From Dethiobacter sp. (GTDB taxonomy: Bacteria > Bacillota > Dethiobacteria > Dethiobacterales > Dethiobacteraceae), in contig JAGXRN010000054.1 of NCBI GenBank assembly GCA_018335875.1, forward strand, positions 1-64,000: a DNA stretch of 64,000 bases, given 5' to 3'. Below the pieces are notes generated by a model. That model had not been told where the DNA came from. It searched no databases and was given only the letters and a program-made list of their open reading frames with translations. Positions 51,481 through 59,052 of the stretch are shown here, piece by piece. The position numbers and the translations under genes were made by a program. Each line of letters begins with the position of its first letter. Position 1 is the stretch's first letter.

Positions 51481-51919
51481 AATTTTTGTCTTTACCGCTT
51501 ATTTTTACCAGGTCGGTGAAGCGGTTTTGTGCAAAGCGGCAGGCAAGACGCAGTTGCTGCTTTTTCAATCCCGTTTTGCCAAAAAGGCGTTTAAGAGTTA
51601 CTACCTGTGGGTTTTCTGGCAGGCAGGGCCGTACCTGGACTTCCCTGGCATTAATACTGTAAATAGTCAGCAGGCTCATAATCGCGCGCTCTACCACGTC
51701 TGGCTGAGCTTTTGCGCATGTGATATAGACCTTGTTTTTTGTCTGGTCTTCACCCACGCAGTAAAGTTTCCCGTCATCTTTTTTACCATCTCTGAAATGG
51801 TGGAGAGCTAACAGCGCTTCGAGATTCGGCACCTCTTTTGCGTCGAGGCGTCCAAGGTGAAGGGCGGCTGCCACAGCCGGCAGGTAGAGGTCACCGAGCC
51901 CAAGGTATATATAATTCAT
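51479..51919 (-). CDS. DUF3189 family protein, copy 1
   Basis: A 146-aa protein of the DUF3189 family: YIYLGLGDLYLPAVAAALHLGRL at the N-terminus, then a helical region and a basic tail. It overlaps the other DUF3189 gene by four bases (ATGA) and is thus translated with it. In Clostridia these genes commonly precede YIEGIA and spoIIP, as here. The family is of unknown function, but the context points to sporulation. This copy is the more divergent: it lacks the N-terminal HCYGGAHSS segment of copy 2 and ends in a Lys/Arg-rich stretch. Confidence 0.8.
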   Translation of the reverse strand: MNYIYLGLGDLYLPAVAAALHLGRLDAKEVPNLEALLALHHFRDGKKDDGKLYCVGEDQTKNKVYITCAKAQPDVVERAIMSLLTIYSINAREVQVRPCLPENPQVVTLKRLFGKTGLKKQQLRLACRFAQNRFTDLVKISGKDKN

Positions 51920-52377
51920 GGGCCTACCTCTTTTTTTGTCTGTGCCACCAGTTCAACAAGTTTCGGGTAGGCCTGGCGCGTACCGTTTAACACTATGGGC
52001 CTTCCCAGTTTGACCAGGCCAAGGCGCCGCGAGATATAACCGCCCACACGCATTTTGATATTGACACAATGCAGAGTATCCTTAAAATGCAAATCTTTTT
52101 CTTTATCAAAGATTTTTGCTACTTCAAGCAATGTTTTTTTCACTGTTTCGCCTGCGTTTCTGCAGCCGACTGAATAGACCTGTCTGCCTTCCTCATCAAA
52201 GTCAAAAAAATGAATCTGTCCATGGGCTTCCTTACTCTGCCTGTCAAAGAGGGTCAGTTTCATCAGTTCTTCATTATCAATCTCTTTGTCGCTTTTAAAT
52301 TTACCAAGATGAATGGCGGCAGCGACAATGGAAGAATGCGCGCCGCCATAGCAGTGATAGATAATTTTCTTTGTCAT
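51916..52377 (-). CDS. DUF3189 family protein, copy 2
   Basis: A 153-aa protein of the DUF3189 family with the typical start IIYHCYGGAHSSIVAAAIHLGKF. The following HFFDFDEEGRQVYSVGCRNAG and the C-terminal GGYISRRLGLVKLGRP segment fit full-length members. It belongs to the sporulation-associated run and overlaps copy 1 by four bases. Paired DUF3189 genes suggest a heteromeric protein. Biochemical role unknown. Confidence 0.85.
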   Translation of the reverse strand: MTKKIIYHCYGGAHSSIVAAAIHLGKFKSDKEIDNEELMKLTLFDRQSKEAHGQIHFFDFDEEGRQVYSVGCRNAGETVKKTLLEVAKIFDKEKDLHFKDTLHCVNIKMRVGGYISRRLGLVKLGRPIVLNGTRQAYPKLVELVAQTKKEVGP

Positions 52378-52421
52378 ATAGTCCTCGTTTGTGTAGAAAT
52401 GGTAATTTTAAGATTTGAGTT

Positions 52422-52610
52422 TTAGTGCTTGACAAGGATATAGATCCCATTGGCAAGCTCATGGGCCACTGCTTCCAGTACCCTTGACAGCGTGAGGGCC
52501 ATTATTTCTTTTTCATCCTCGTCTTTGGCATAAAAAACAGGGACGCCGCGAATTTTACCTTTTTCTGTTGTCACGGCGGCCAGGATAAGTTTTTTAATGG
52601 CTACTTCCAC
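52422..52610 (-). CDS. YIEGIA-associated capping complex subunit
   Basis: A 62-aa protein matching the small 'capping complex subunit for YIEGIA' family: VAIKKLILAAVTTEKGKIRGVPVFY, then a helix with DEKEIMALTLSRVLEAVAHEL, ending NGIYILVKH. It starts at GTG; the GGAGGG is about 12 bases upstream. It lies 18 bases before the YIEGIA gene's stop and is transcribed after it. Known to occur with YIEGIA in spore-forming Clostridia, where the pair is thought to act in spore formation. Confidence 0.85.
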   Translation of the reverse strand: MEVAIKKLILAAVTTEKGKIRGVPVFYAKDEDEKEIMALTLSRVLEAVAHELANGIYILVKH

Positions 52611-52628
52611 AGTTGTTAAAAACCCTCC

Positions 52629-53519
52629 TTAATCGGATGCACACCTGCCGGCCTTGGTGGAGAGAGGCCTTACAACCGCGCTTTCCAGTACAGGCACATT
52701 TTTTACCGCCTCCACCAGGCATTTCCCATCCGGCTCGATTGGCACAATAATCATCGCTATCCGCCCTGTTTCCAGGTTGCGACGGACAAGGGGCGTGAAT
52801 TCGGCGGTATCCACGTCGCGGTGTATACCCAAAATTCGCGCCGCACTATGTGCTATTGCCTGCCGCTGGCCCACACTGGCCAGGATTTCGCGTGCATTAT
52901 CATCATAAGGTTCAAGAATGACAGCTCTGGCCCTTTTATTATAGATTTCCTTTACTTCCGGCAGGCCGAGGTTCATAATGTGTATCTCTTCGATAAACAG
53001 GTTTGGCCCTTCAAAGCGGAACTGTGCCTGTCTTACTTTGGCTATGTCTTTAATAATCATGCCGCGCATGTAGCGCCGTGTAAAAAACAGAGCCGCCGCT
53101 CCGGCCACAGCCCCGGCCAGAAACCCCTGCCAAAAAGCAAAGACAGACGAAACCAAAGCAACAAACATTACCAGATAGTTGCGTGCTTCAAAGGTCCTGG
53201 CAATACCCTCGATAAAATCTGTGCCGCGCGCGACCATCTCTGATTTTTCAAATTCCTGCAGCATCTGCCTTTCCATGTTTCGCACTTCCCTGAACTGAGT
53301 GGCAGCCAGGGCCAGAAAGGTTACAGCTGTGTATTCCTCAGCCACAATAGCCGGGACGGCCACCGCTCCGAGGGTGGCCGCCACAAAGCCCAGGGCAAGA
53401 TGGTTAATTACCGCATGCGGGTAAGAAGGGTACTGGCGAATGTCACGGCGCATCATCAGGTACCTGGCTAATGAACCCATTACCACGCCGGTAATTATAA
53501 CAACCAAATCCCTGCTCAC
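52629..53519 (-). CDS. YIEGIA family sporulation membrane protein
   Basis: About 296 aa. The namesake motif reads F-I-E-G-I-A here (TDFIEGIARTFEARNYL). Several membrane helices lie in the N-terminal half (residues about 5-25, 45-65, 120-150) and a soluble C-terminal domain follows (about 165-290). I start at GTG 53519, eight bases after GAAGGGAG, giving the family's usual length. A longer frame would overlap the SpoIIP tail. It follows spoIIP directly. Function is not established, though family members are restricted to endospore formers. Confidence 0.88.
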   Translation of the reverse strand: MSRDLVVIITGVVMGSLARYLMMRRDIRQYPSYPHAVINHLALGFVAATLGAVAVPAIVAEEYTAVTFLALAATQFREVRNMERQMLQEFEKSEMVARGTDFIEGIARTFEARNYLVMFVALVSSVFAFWQGFLAGAVAGAAALFFTRRYMRGMIIKDIAKVRQAQFRFEGPNLFIEEIHIMNLGLPEVKEIYNKRARAVILEPYDDNAREILASVGQRQAIAHSAARILGIHRDVDTAEFTPLVRRNLETGRIAMIIVPIEPDGKCLVEAVKNVPVLESAVVRPLSTKAGRCASD

Positions 53520-53523
53520 AGGG

Positions 53524-54747
53524 TCAACTCCCTTCAGGACCTGAGTCATCCTGCTCTTCTTTTGTTTCTTCACTGCTGTCCTGCTCAGACTTGTCACTGG
53601 GAGCTCCCAGGAAGTTCATAAACTCCTTATTTTTGAACTGCCGCAGCTTTTGCTTCATTTCTTCGATACCGCCCGTGCTGATCATCAGATAGGCAGCCAC
53701 AGCAATAATGGAAACAAGTATCAGCCAGAGAAATGCGCGCAGCGCTGTCCCTCCCGGTCCGCCCGGTGTGGTGGGGCCGCCGGCAAATTCTCCGCCCTCA
53801 TCAGTGCCGTAGAGGTAGATAGAAAGCACATCGGCGAAAAGGTCGACTGACTCCTCCGCCTGGCCTTTATCGTTGGTATGCGAACCTACTTCAATTAGTG
53901 TGGCGCGCGGCGACATATCCTGGTTGTAGCTGCCCCTGGCCAGAAAGATCCCTTTAATCAGGCCTGGATACTTCTCGTCGGCCACTTTCTTCAGGCCTTC
54001 GGCAAATTCACGGTTGTTGGCCATATTCTGGTTCTGGCGGCCTACCACCAGCTGTATCTGCACCCTCTGCTGCCCTTGTACCTCAGCCAGGTACTCGCCT
54101 TCCGGCACCGCATCCCTGTGCACATCAACCATGGCATCAGGGCCCTGCTTGAGAGCTTCTTCAGCAGTGCGGCGCGAACGCTGATAGGCGCCGGCATCGT
54201 GGGGGGTGTGGGGTTCTTCGGAACGAACGACCTCAATGCCTTTCTGTTCGAGTGACTGGGCCAACGAGTTGCCGACGTCGATAATTCCGCCGCCTGGGTC
54301 TTTGCTCTCTGTGCCGTCACCCTTAATATATGATTCAGCGCCATGCGAATTATAGATTGCTATTTTTCTTGCCTGCCCTCCCCGCTGCACCGGTATAGCA
54401 TTGCGCAGCAGGCGCTCAGCCCTGGCAAACCATCCTTCATCCGCACTGCCGCCGGGTGCGGCCAGAACCACTCTTTCCACCAGTTGTGCCGTGGCCTGGC
54501 CTTCTTCCACCGCAATTACCCTATAGTAGTTGTTGTCGGAGTTGATATATTCATCCCCGGGGTGGATACGGCGAGCTGTCCTCATAATGACTGTGCCGTC
54601 CCCGTCAACCATGGTGTAGACAGTGTCACTTTTGTGCTCAAACTCATCAAAAATATCTTCAAGATCAACCGCTGCCACAGTGACGCTGAAAATGAGCAGG
54701 CAGACAGCAAAACAGAGGGTTAGATTTCTTAATGTCCTATTCTTCAT
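53524..54747 (-). CDS. spoIIP: stage II sporulation protein P (SpoIIP), with extra C-terminal membrane helix
   Basis: About 407 aa. SpoIIP is the amidase and endopeptidase that thins septal peptidoglycan during engulfment. Visible: an N-terminal signal anchor (residues about 8-28), a linker, and the catalytic domain (about 125-310) with YNSHGAESY, DVHRDAVP and the NQDMSPRATLIEVGSHTN stretch. After it come a Gly/Pro linker, a second membrane helix (about 340-360) and an acidic cytoplasmic-type tail. The second helix is not part of the usual protein. ATG 54747 is preceded by AAAGGAGG; the longer frame from 54807 is rejected. It follows DUF1614 with a short overlap. Confidence 0.9.
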   Translation of the reverse strand: MKNRTLRNLTLCFAVCLLIFSVTVAAVDLEDIFDEFEHKSDTVYTMVDGDGTVIMRTARRIHPGDEYINSDNNYYRVIAVEEGQATAQLVERVVLAAPGGSADEGWFARAERLLRNAIPVQRGGQARKIAIYNSHGAESYIKGDGTESKDPGGGIIDVGNSLAQSLEQKGIEVVRSEEPHTPHDAGAYQRSRRTAEEALKQGPDAMVDVHRDAVPEGEYLAEVQGQQRVQIQLVVGRQNQNMANNREFAEGLKKVADEKYPGLIKGIFLARGSYNQDMSPRATLIEVGSHTNDKGQAEESVDLFADVLSIYLYGTDEGGEFAGGPTTPGGPGGTALRAFLWLILVSIIAVAAYLMISTGGIEEMKQKLRQFKNKEFMNFLGAPSDKSEQDSSEETKEEQDDSGPEGS

Positions 54748-55453
54748 AACCGTCCCCCTCCTTTCCTTCCCCGTCTTCCCTGTCCAGTTCCTCGGCAAAC
54801 TCCTCATCGGAAAGTCCCCTGCGCAGATTTTCCGGTCGGTCCATGGACGGACCCCCCTGTACGCGTTCCCTTGTCTCTCCGATTATCTCGGCCAGGAGCA
54901 GTGCAAGAATACCACCGATTACTATACTGTCAAACACACCGGCTCCCCCGATAACCATCCGCCCCGAGCCGCCCCTTATCATTATCTCAATGCGTGAGAA
55001 AATGTCTGTCAGGAGCAGTCCCATTGAGCCTGCAATAAAGGCGGAGCGACGGGAACGGCCTGCCAGATAACCGACTACACCGGCAATAATTGCAAAGAGA
55101 TAAATCGGGTCAAGGAAGAAATTGTAGGTTGGCTCAAGCGGCATTATCTTCATTGCCGCATAGACGACTGCCGCGGTTACAAGCGTTGCGACTATGGCCC
55201 TGATTTTCTCCTTGGCAGTCCCTGCCCGCACTATCAGGTAAACGGCGAGGCCAATGGGGACAATACCGCCCCCGATGTTGATTAATACATTGTCGCTTAG
55301 TGGAATATCGGGCAGAAAACCACCTACCAGCAGCGCCCCCACAAAAAGCAGCGCCGCCCTGTCTGTCAGGCGCAACCTGTCAAGCACCCGCTGAGCCGCC
55401 CCAAGGTAAATCAGGATAGCTGCAGCAAGCAAAACGATCATGCCTATGGTCAT
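54737..55453 (-). CDS. DUF1614 membrane protein
   Basis: About 238 aa, with five to seven hydrophobic helices and a family pattern of DUF1614: ADPLDLSDN-type segment (here FLPDIPLSDNVLINIGGGIVPI), GGAGVFDSIVIGGILALLLAE near the end, and an acidic Asp/Glu-rich C-terminal tail. It overlaps spoIIP by about 11 bases. It starts at ATG 55453, with GGAGG upstream; the frame begins four codons earlier at a GTG that overlaps that site. In many Clostridia it is a neighbour of spoIIP, and its function is unknown. Confidence 0.85.
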   Translation of the reverse strand: MTIGMIVLLAAAILIYLGAAQRVLDRLRLTDRAALLFVGALLVGGFLPDIPLSDNVLINIGGGIVPIGLAVYLIVRAGTAKEKIRAIVATLVTAAVVYAAMKIMPLEPTYNFFLDPIYLFAIIAGVVGYLAGRSRRSAFIAGSMGLLLTDIFSRIEIMIRGGSGRMVIGGAGVFDSIVIGGILALLLAEIIGETRERVQGGPSMDRPENLRRGLSDEEFAEELDREDGEGKEGDGYEE

Positions 55454-55546
55454 AAATCCATACACCTCCAGAGTTGGTTAGATAGCGGTGTATCGCCATA
55501 ATTAGCGTAACCGAAAGCTATCAATTTATGCTATTTAGCAAACGTG

Positions 55547-55585
55547 AAAAAAAGAAGACAAGGGGACGGTTCCCTTGCCTTCTTT
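55547..55585 (-). terminator. terminator with GGGGACGGTTCC core
   Basis: AAGAAGGCAAGGGA and its near-complement close on GGAACCGTCCCC, followed leftwards by seven T. It ends the transcript of the 55610 gene. Confidence 0.75.
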
Positions 55586-55609
55586 TTGTCTTCCCTTTGG
55601 CAGTTAAGA

Positions 55610-56020
55610 TTAACCTGCCTGTTCCATTTTTTGAAATCTGTTCTGTACCGGGCCGAGTATCTGCTCCACTTCCTGGCTGTCAACGTCCATCACATAGGGT
55701 AAACCTGTTACCTGCGACCCTTCCTGTGTCAATGAGACCAAATCTTCCCTGGAAATATGGTCCGGACTAAACTTACGGGCACCGCACATCAGTTGCTGCA
55801 GGCCTGTGGTGAGGCGGTCCAGATAGGTGTAAACTCCCACAGCTCCTGCCGGGATATCGTTGAAGCGTTGGCCGTACTTTGCTTTTAGCTTGTGTGAGGC
55901 GGCAAAGACCTGTTCCGTCGACTCCCCGTGTTTGCGCAGCTCAGCAGTCAGTTTGCCATCACTGCACATCCTGCCCACAGTCTTGCCAACCATGGCTGCT
56001 GTAAGAGGTGCACGGGCCAT
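55610..56020 (-). CDS. hypothetical protein (136 aa), start doubtful
   Basis: An unrecognised soluble protein, mostly helical, ending in a charged segment. The ATG at 56020 has no ribosome binding site. The frame stays open only seven codons further up (FNKAIG before the Met) and then meets a stop. A different upstream frame (starting about 56060) looks like the missing N-terminal part, so the gene may have lost its beginning to a frameshift. It lies alone between two terminator/operon boundaries and is minus strand like its neighbours. Confidence 0.45.
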   Translation of the reverse strand: MARAPLTAAMVGKTVGRMCSDGKLTAELRKHGESTEQVFAASHKLKAKYGQRFNDIPAGAVGVYTYLDRLTTGLQQLMCGARKFSPDHISREDLVSLTQEGSQVTGLPYVMDVDSQEVEQILGPVQNRFQKMEQAG

Positions 56021-56098
56021 GCCGATAGCTTTATTGAATTATCCACGCCAACGCCTGTTTCCACATTTACTAACTGAGGCCTTTTAGGGAAAAGCAGG

Positions 56099-56752
56099 CT
56101 ATCCGGCTGCCTGCATGCTTTCAGAGGCTGCGACTCTGCTTATTGTTTTAACAAGCAGGTAGACAAGGGGCGTGTCGCAAAGGGCGATAGTGAGCTTGAT
56201 AATATATTGGCCAATAATCATGGCAAACAGTGGGGAACCGGTCCCGTAAAATGCAAGCACAATAAAGATTGCTGTATCGATAAGCTGAGAAACAGCGGTG
56301 GAAAGATTGTTCCGCAGCCAAAGGTGGCGGCCGCGTGTTTTATCCTTCCAGAATAAAAACGCCCAGATATCGTGGTGCTGGCTGATAAGATATGCCGTCA
56401 GGCTGGCCAGCACAATCCTGAGGTTGCCCCCAAGTATCAGTTCAAACGCATCCTGATGCCCCCAAAACGGTGCCGCCGGCATCAGAATCGATATCCTGAT
56501 AAAAAGCGCAGAAATAATGGTGACAACAAAACCTACATTTACCACAAATTTTGTTCTTTCTTTCCCCCACAACTCCGCCATTGTGTCTGTTGCGGCAAAG
56601 GTAAGAGAGTAGCAGATAACGGCGGCCGGGGCGAAAACTCCTGCCACGGCAATAATTTTGCCCGCAATGATATTGCTTACCACCAACAACACCACAAAAC
56701 TGCAACTTAAAAGAAGGAAGATTTTCTCCTGCCTGGCAAGCCCGTTATTCAT
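56099..56752 (-). CDS. yhhQ: queuosine precursor transporter (VUT/YhhQ family)
   Basis: About 217 aa, six helices. The family pattern is visible: an N-terminal helix with VSNIIAGKIIAVAG, a conserved TDTMAELWGKE segment at the end of the third helix, and a terminal TPLVYLLVK. It imports preQ0/preQ1, queuosine precursors. The start at ATG 56752 follows GGGGGAAGCAGGA; a longer frame would extend into queF. It is coupled to queF by a short overlap and lies downstream of the preQ1 riboswitch, so both steps of the salvage/synthesis respond to preQ1. Confidence 0.88.
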   Translation of the reverse strand: MNNGLARQEKIFLLLSCSFVVLLVVSNIIAGKIIAVAGVFAPAAVICYSLTFAATDTMAELWGKERTKFVVNVGFVVTIISALFIRISILMPAAPFWGHQDAFELILGGNLRIVLASLTAYLISQHHDIWAFLFWKDKTRGRHLWLRNNLSTAVSQLIDTAIFIVLAFYGTGSPLFAMIIGQYIIKLTIALCDTPLVYLLVKTISRVAASESMQAAG

Positions 56753-57137
56753 TCCTGCTTCCCCCTGCATACGAAGTGGCTGAAATGCGGATGCCGCCGC
56801 GGGGTTTTTGAATCACGGTTGCTTTGCACCAGAGGGGGCTGCAGGCTGCAAACACATCAAAAGCAATCCGGCTGGCCAGGGCCTCGCAAAATACGCCTTC
56901 ATTTCTGAAGCTCCACAGATACAGTTTGAGGCTCTTGCTTTCAATGCACAAATCTACGGGCGCGTACTCAATCACCACAGTTTCCCAATCGGGCTGCCCC
57001 GTTACAGGGCACAGGCTGGTCACTTCATCGCTTTCCAGCACAACTGTTTCCAAACCTGCCGGCTTAGGGAACACATCCAGCCTGCGGCTGGGCTCTTTTA
57101 CTTCTTTCCCCAACGCGTGAAACTCATACTTACTCAT
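56745..57137 (-). CDS. queF: preQ0 reductase QueF (NADPH-dependent 7-cyano-7-deazaguanine reductase)
   Basis: A 130-aa type I QueF that reduces preQ0 to preQ1 with NADPH for queuosine tRNA modification. Cys43 (nucleophile, in SLCPVTGQPD), Asp50 (general acid) and the ESKSLKLYLWSFRNEG substrate loop are intact. The next motif, normally FHE, reads FCE here (Cys84-Glu85); the Glu is kept but the His is Cys. GGAGG sits seven bases before the ATG and is part of the riboswitch. Size and other motifs match the family. Confidence 0.92.
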   Translation of the reverse strand: MSKYEFHALGKEVKEPSRRLDVFPKPAGLETVVLESDEVTSLCPVTGQPDWETVVIEYAPVDLCIESKSLKLYLWSFRNEGVFCEALASRIAFDVFAACSPLWCKATVIQKPRGGIRISATSYAGGSRNE

Positions 57138-57145
57138 GGCAATAC

Positions 57146-57183
57146 CTCCTTTGTTTTGTTAAGGCGGGTAACTGCGACCGCCG
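57146..57183 (-). promoter_or_regulatory. preQ1-I riboswitch
   Basis: On the minus strand, a GGCGG/CCGCC stem encloses the loop TCGCAGTTAC and is followed by the tail TTAACAAAACAAAGG leading straight into the Shine-Dalgarno. This is almost base for base the preQ1-I aptamer known from Thermoanaerobacter tengcongensis (GGGTCGCAGTAACCCC then TTAACAAAACAAGG). The tail forms the pseudoknot, which hides the ribosome binding site when preQ1 binds. It controls queF and, through coupling, the transporter. Confidence 0.95.
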
Positions 57184-57202
57184 AAAACTTCTTATAAAAA
57201 CA

Positions 57203-57487
57203 TTATTCCTGAAACATCTGCACTTCTGTGGGGCCTGCTAAGGCATCTCCGATTGCCTGCCGAAGCGCTTTCATGTGCGACGTCTTCCTGTGAAATTCAA
57301 GGGCCTCCATGTCCACATAGATTTCAACAAAGACAATTTCAGTGGGGTCCTCTATGGACACATAAGGTATATACTGCAGGCACTCCTTTTCATTTGCCCT
57401 AACCTCTTTTGCCATTTTAACGCACTCTTCCGCCAGCACTTTTTCCATTCCCGGTTTTGCCTTCAGCTTTGCCACCAATGTAATCAT
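57203..57487 (-). CDS. putative quinol monooxygenase (ABM domain)
   Basis: About 94 aa, one antibiotic-biosynthesis-monooxygenase (dimeric ferredoxin-like) domain: ITLVAKLKAKPGMEKVL, EKECLQYIPYVS, then EIVFVEIYVDMEALEFHRKTSH and LAGPTEVQMF. The His in the helix pattern EFHRKTSHMKAL is conserved. ATG 57487 is preceded by AAGGGG. A longer frame from 57505 includes that site. It stands next to the E3 gene and may belong to the same transcript. Substrate unknown; small quinones or cofactor-free oxidation are typical for the family. Confidence 0.8.
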   Translation of the reverse strand: MITLVAKLKAKPGMEKVLAEECVKMAKEVRANEKECLQYIPYVSIEDPTEIVFVEIYVDMEALEFHRKTSHMKALRQAIGDALAGPTEVQMFQE

Positions 57488-57536
57488 TACTAAAACCCCT
57501 TTCATTTTTAATTATATATAACATTGAAATGCACCC

Positions 57537-58922
57537 TTATACATGCAGTGAGCGGTTAAGGGCCATCATAGCCGCTTCTTTTAATGATTCGGCAACGCTT
57601 GGATGTGCGTGAATGGTGGCTGCCAAGTCATCTAAAGTCGCTTCCAGGGAAATTGCCAGCGCCGCTTCACCAACAAGCTCCGAGGCTTGCGGACCCACGA
57701 TATGAATCCCAAGTATCCGGTTAAACCTTACAGCAGCGACTATCTTGACAAAACCGTCATAGTCTCCCAAAATGATTGCTTTTCCGCTGCCCCGGAGAGG
57801 GAATTTAGCTACAACAAGCTCGTACCCCCTCTCTCTCGCCTCCTGTTCGGAGAGGCCAACAGACCCTATTTCCGGAAAAGTAAAAATTGACTTTGGGACA
57901 CTTAGGTAGTTCATCGTCCGGGATGAACCCAGGGCGTTTTCCACAGCTACTGCAGCTTCTTCGTATGCCACATGGGCAAATAATTCCCTGCCGGTAACAT
58001 CGCCGGCTGCATATATCCCTTCTGCAGAAGTACGCATGTATTCATCCACCATAATGCTGCCGTTGTTGGTCTTAACACCAACTGCATCCAGGCCAAGATT
58101 GATTGTGTCAGGAACACGTCCTGCGGCAAGCAGAACTTTATCAATTGCCAGCTTCCTGCTGTCACTGCCGCTTTTATATACAATCTCCTTTTTACCGTCA
58201 GGCAGATCCGATATATTTTCAATATCTGCGTCCAGGCATACTTCTATTCCCTGGAGAGTCATGTTTTTTTCCAGGGCCCGCCCGCAGTCAGCATCGCTGT
58301 TGGCAATTAAACGGGGAAGCATTTCAATTACTGTGACTTCACTGCCAAAAGCGCGGAAAATTGAAGCGAACTCGCAACCGATGACACCACCGCCGATTAC
58401 TGCAATCCTGGCAGGAAGTTGTGTCAAAGACAGTGCTGCACTGCTGTCGATAATATTGGCGCCATCGATACCCGGTATTGGCGGCAAAAAATTTTTTGAG
58501 CCTGTGGCAATTATAATCCTGCCTGCCTTGATTCTTAACCCGCTTCCTTCTACCGCGAGCGTTCTGCTGTCGGCAAACTCCGCCCGCCCCCAAACCTGTT
58601 CCACATTACCCCTTTTTAAAAGTCCGCCTACTCCGTCTGTCAGTTCCCTGACAATCTGGTCCTTGCGCTCGATAACTTTCTTTAAATTAACCCTGCAGCC
58701 GTCAACCTCGATGCCAAAGAGATCCGCTTTCTCCATTTCCCTTATCATCTGAGCACTTTTGTAGAGAGTTTTGGTTGGGATGCAGCCGGAGTTTAAACAG
58801 CTGCCGCCCACTTTTTTTTCTTCAATCAGGCAGACTTTTGCCCCCAGCTGAGTGCCCCGGATGGCAGCAGCATAACCTGCAGGGCCTCCGCCTATGATCG
58901 CCAGGTCAAAATCTTTTTGCAT
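57537..58922 (-). CDS. lpdA: dihydrolipoyl dehydrogenase (E3)
   Basis: A 461-aa FAD-dependent dihydrolipoamide dehydrogenase. The redox disulfide is CLNSGC (near residues 40-45), the FAD motif is IIGGGPAGYAAA, the NAD motif is GGGVIGCEFA, and the C-terminal base pair is in AHPSVAESLKEA. The start is ATG 58922, six bases after GAGGAG; the longer frame includes that site. It regenerates the lipoyl group of the E2 component encoded just upstream. Last catalytic gene of the dehydrogenase cluster. Confidence 0.93.
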   Translation of the reverse strand: MQKDFDLAIIGGGPAGYAAAIRGTQLGAKVCLIEEKKVGGSCLNSGCIPTKTLYKSAQMIREMEKADLFGIEVDGCRVNLKKVIERKDQIVRELTDGVGGLLKRGNVEQVWGRAEFADSRTLAVEGSGLRIKAGRIIIATGSKNFLPPIPGIDGANIIDSSAALSLTQLPARIAVIGGGVIGCEFASIFRAFGSEVTVIEMLPRLIANSDADCGRALEKNMTLQGIEVCLDADIENISDLPDGKKEIVYKSGSDSRKLAIDKVLLAAGRVPDTINLGLDAVGVKTNNGSIMVDEYMRTSAEGIYAAGDVTGRELFAHVAYEEAAVAVENALGSSRTMNYLSVPKSIFTFPEIGSVGLSEQEARERGYELVVAKFPLRGSGKAIILGDYDGFVKIVAAVRFNRILGIHIVGPQASELVGEAALAISLEATLDDLAATIHAHPSVAESLKEAAMMALNRSLHV

Positions 58923-59052
58923 GGTACACTCCTCAACAGTCATCGCACAAAAACCTCGCCCCTGCCGGCCCGCGGGGCATCAAGCTCAGCAAAATGGAGG
59001 CCGGGCCCAGGTTTAGACTTAACAATTGCTTTCAAAATTAGGCCTCCCCCTT

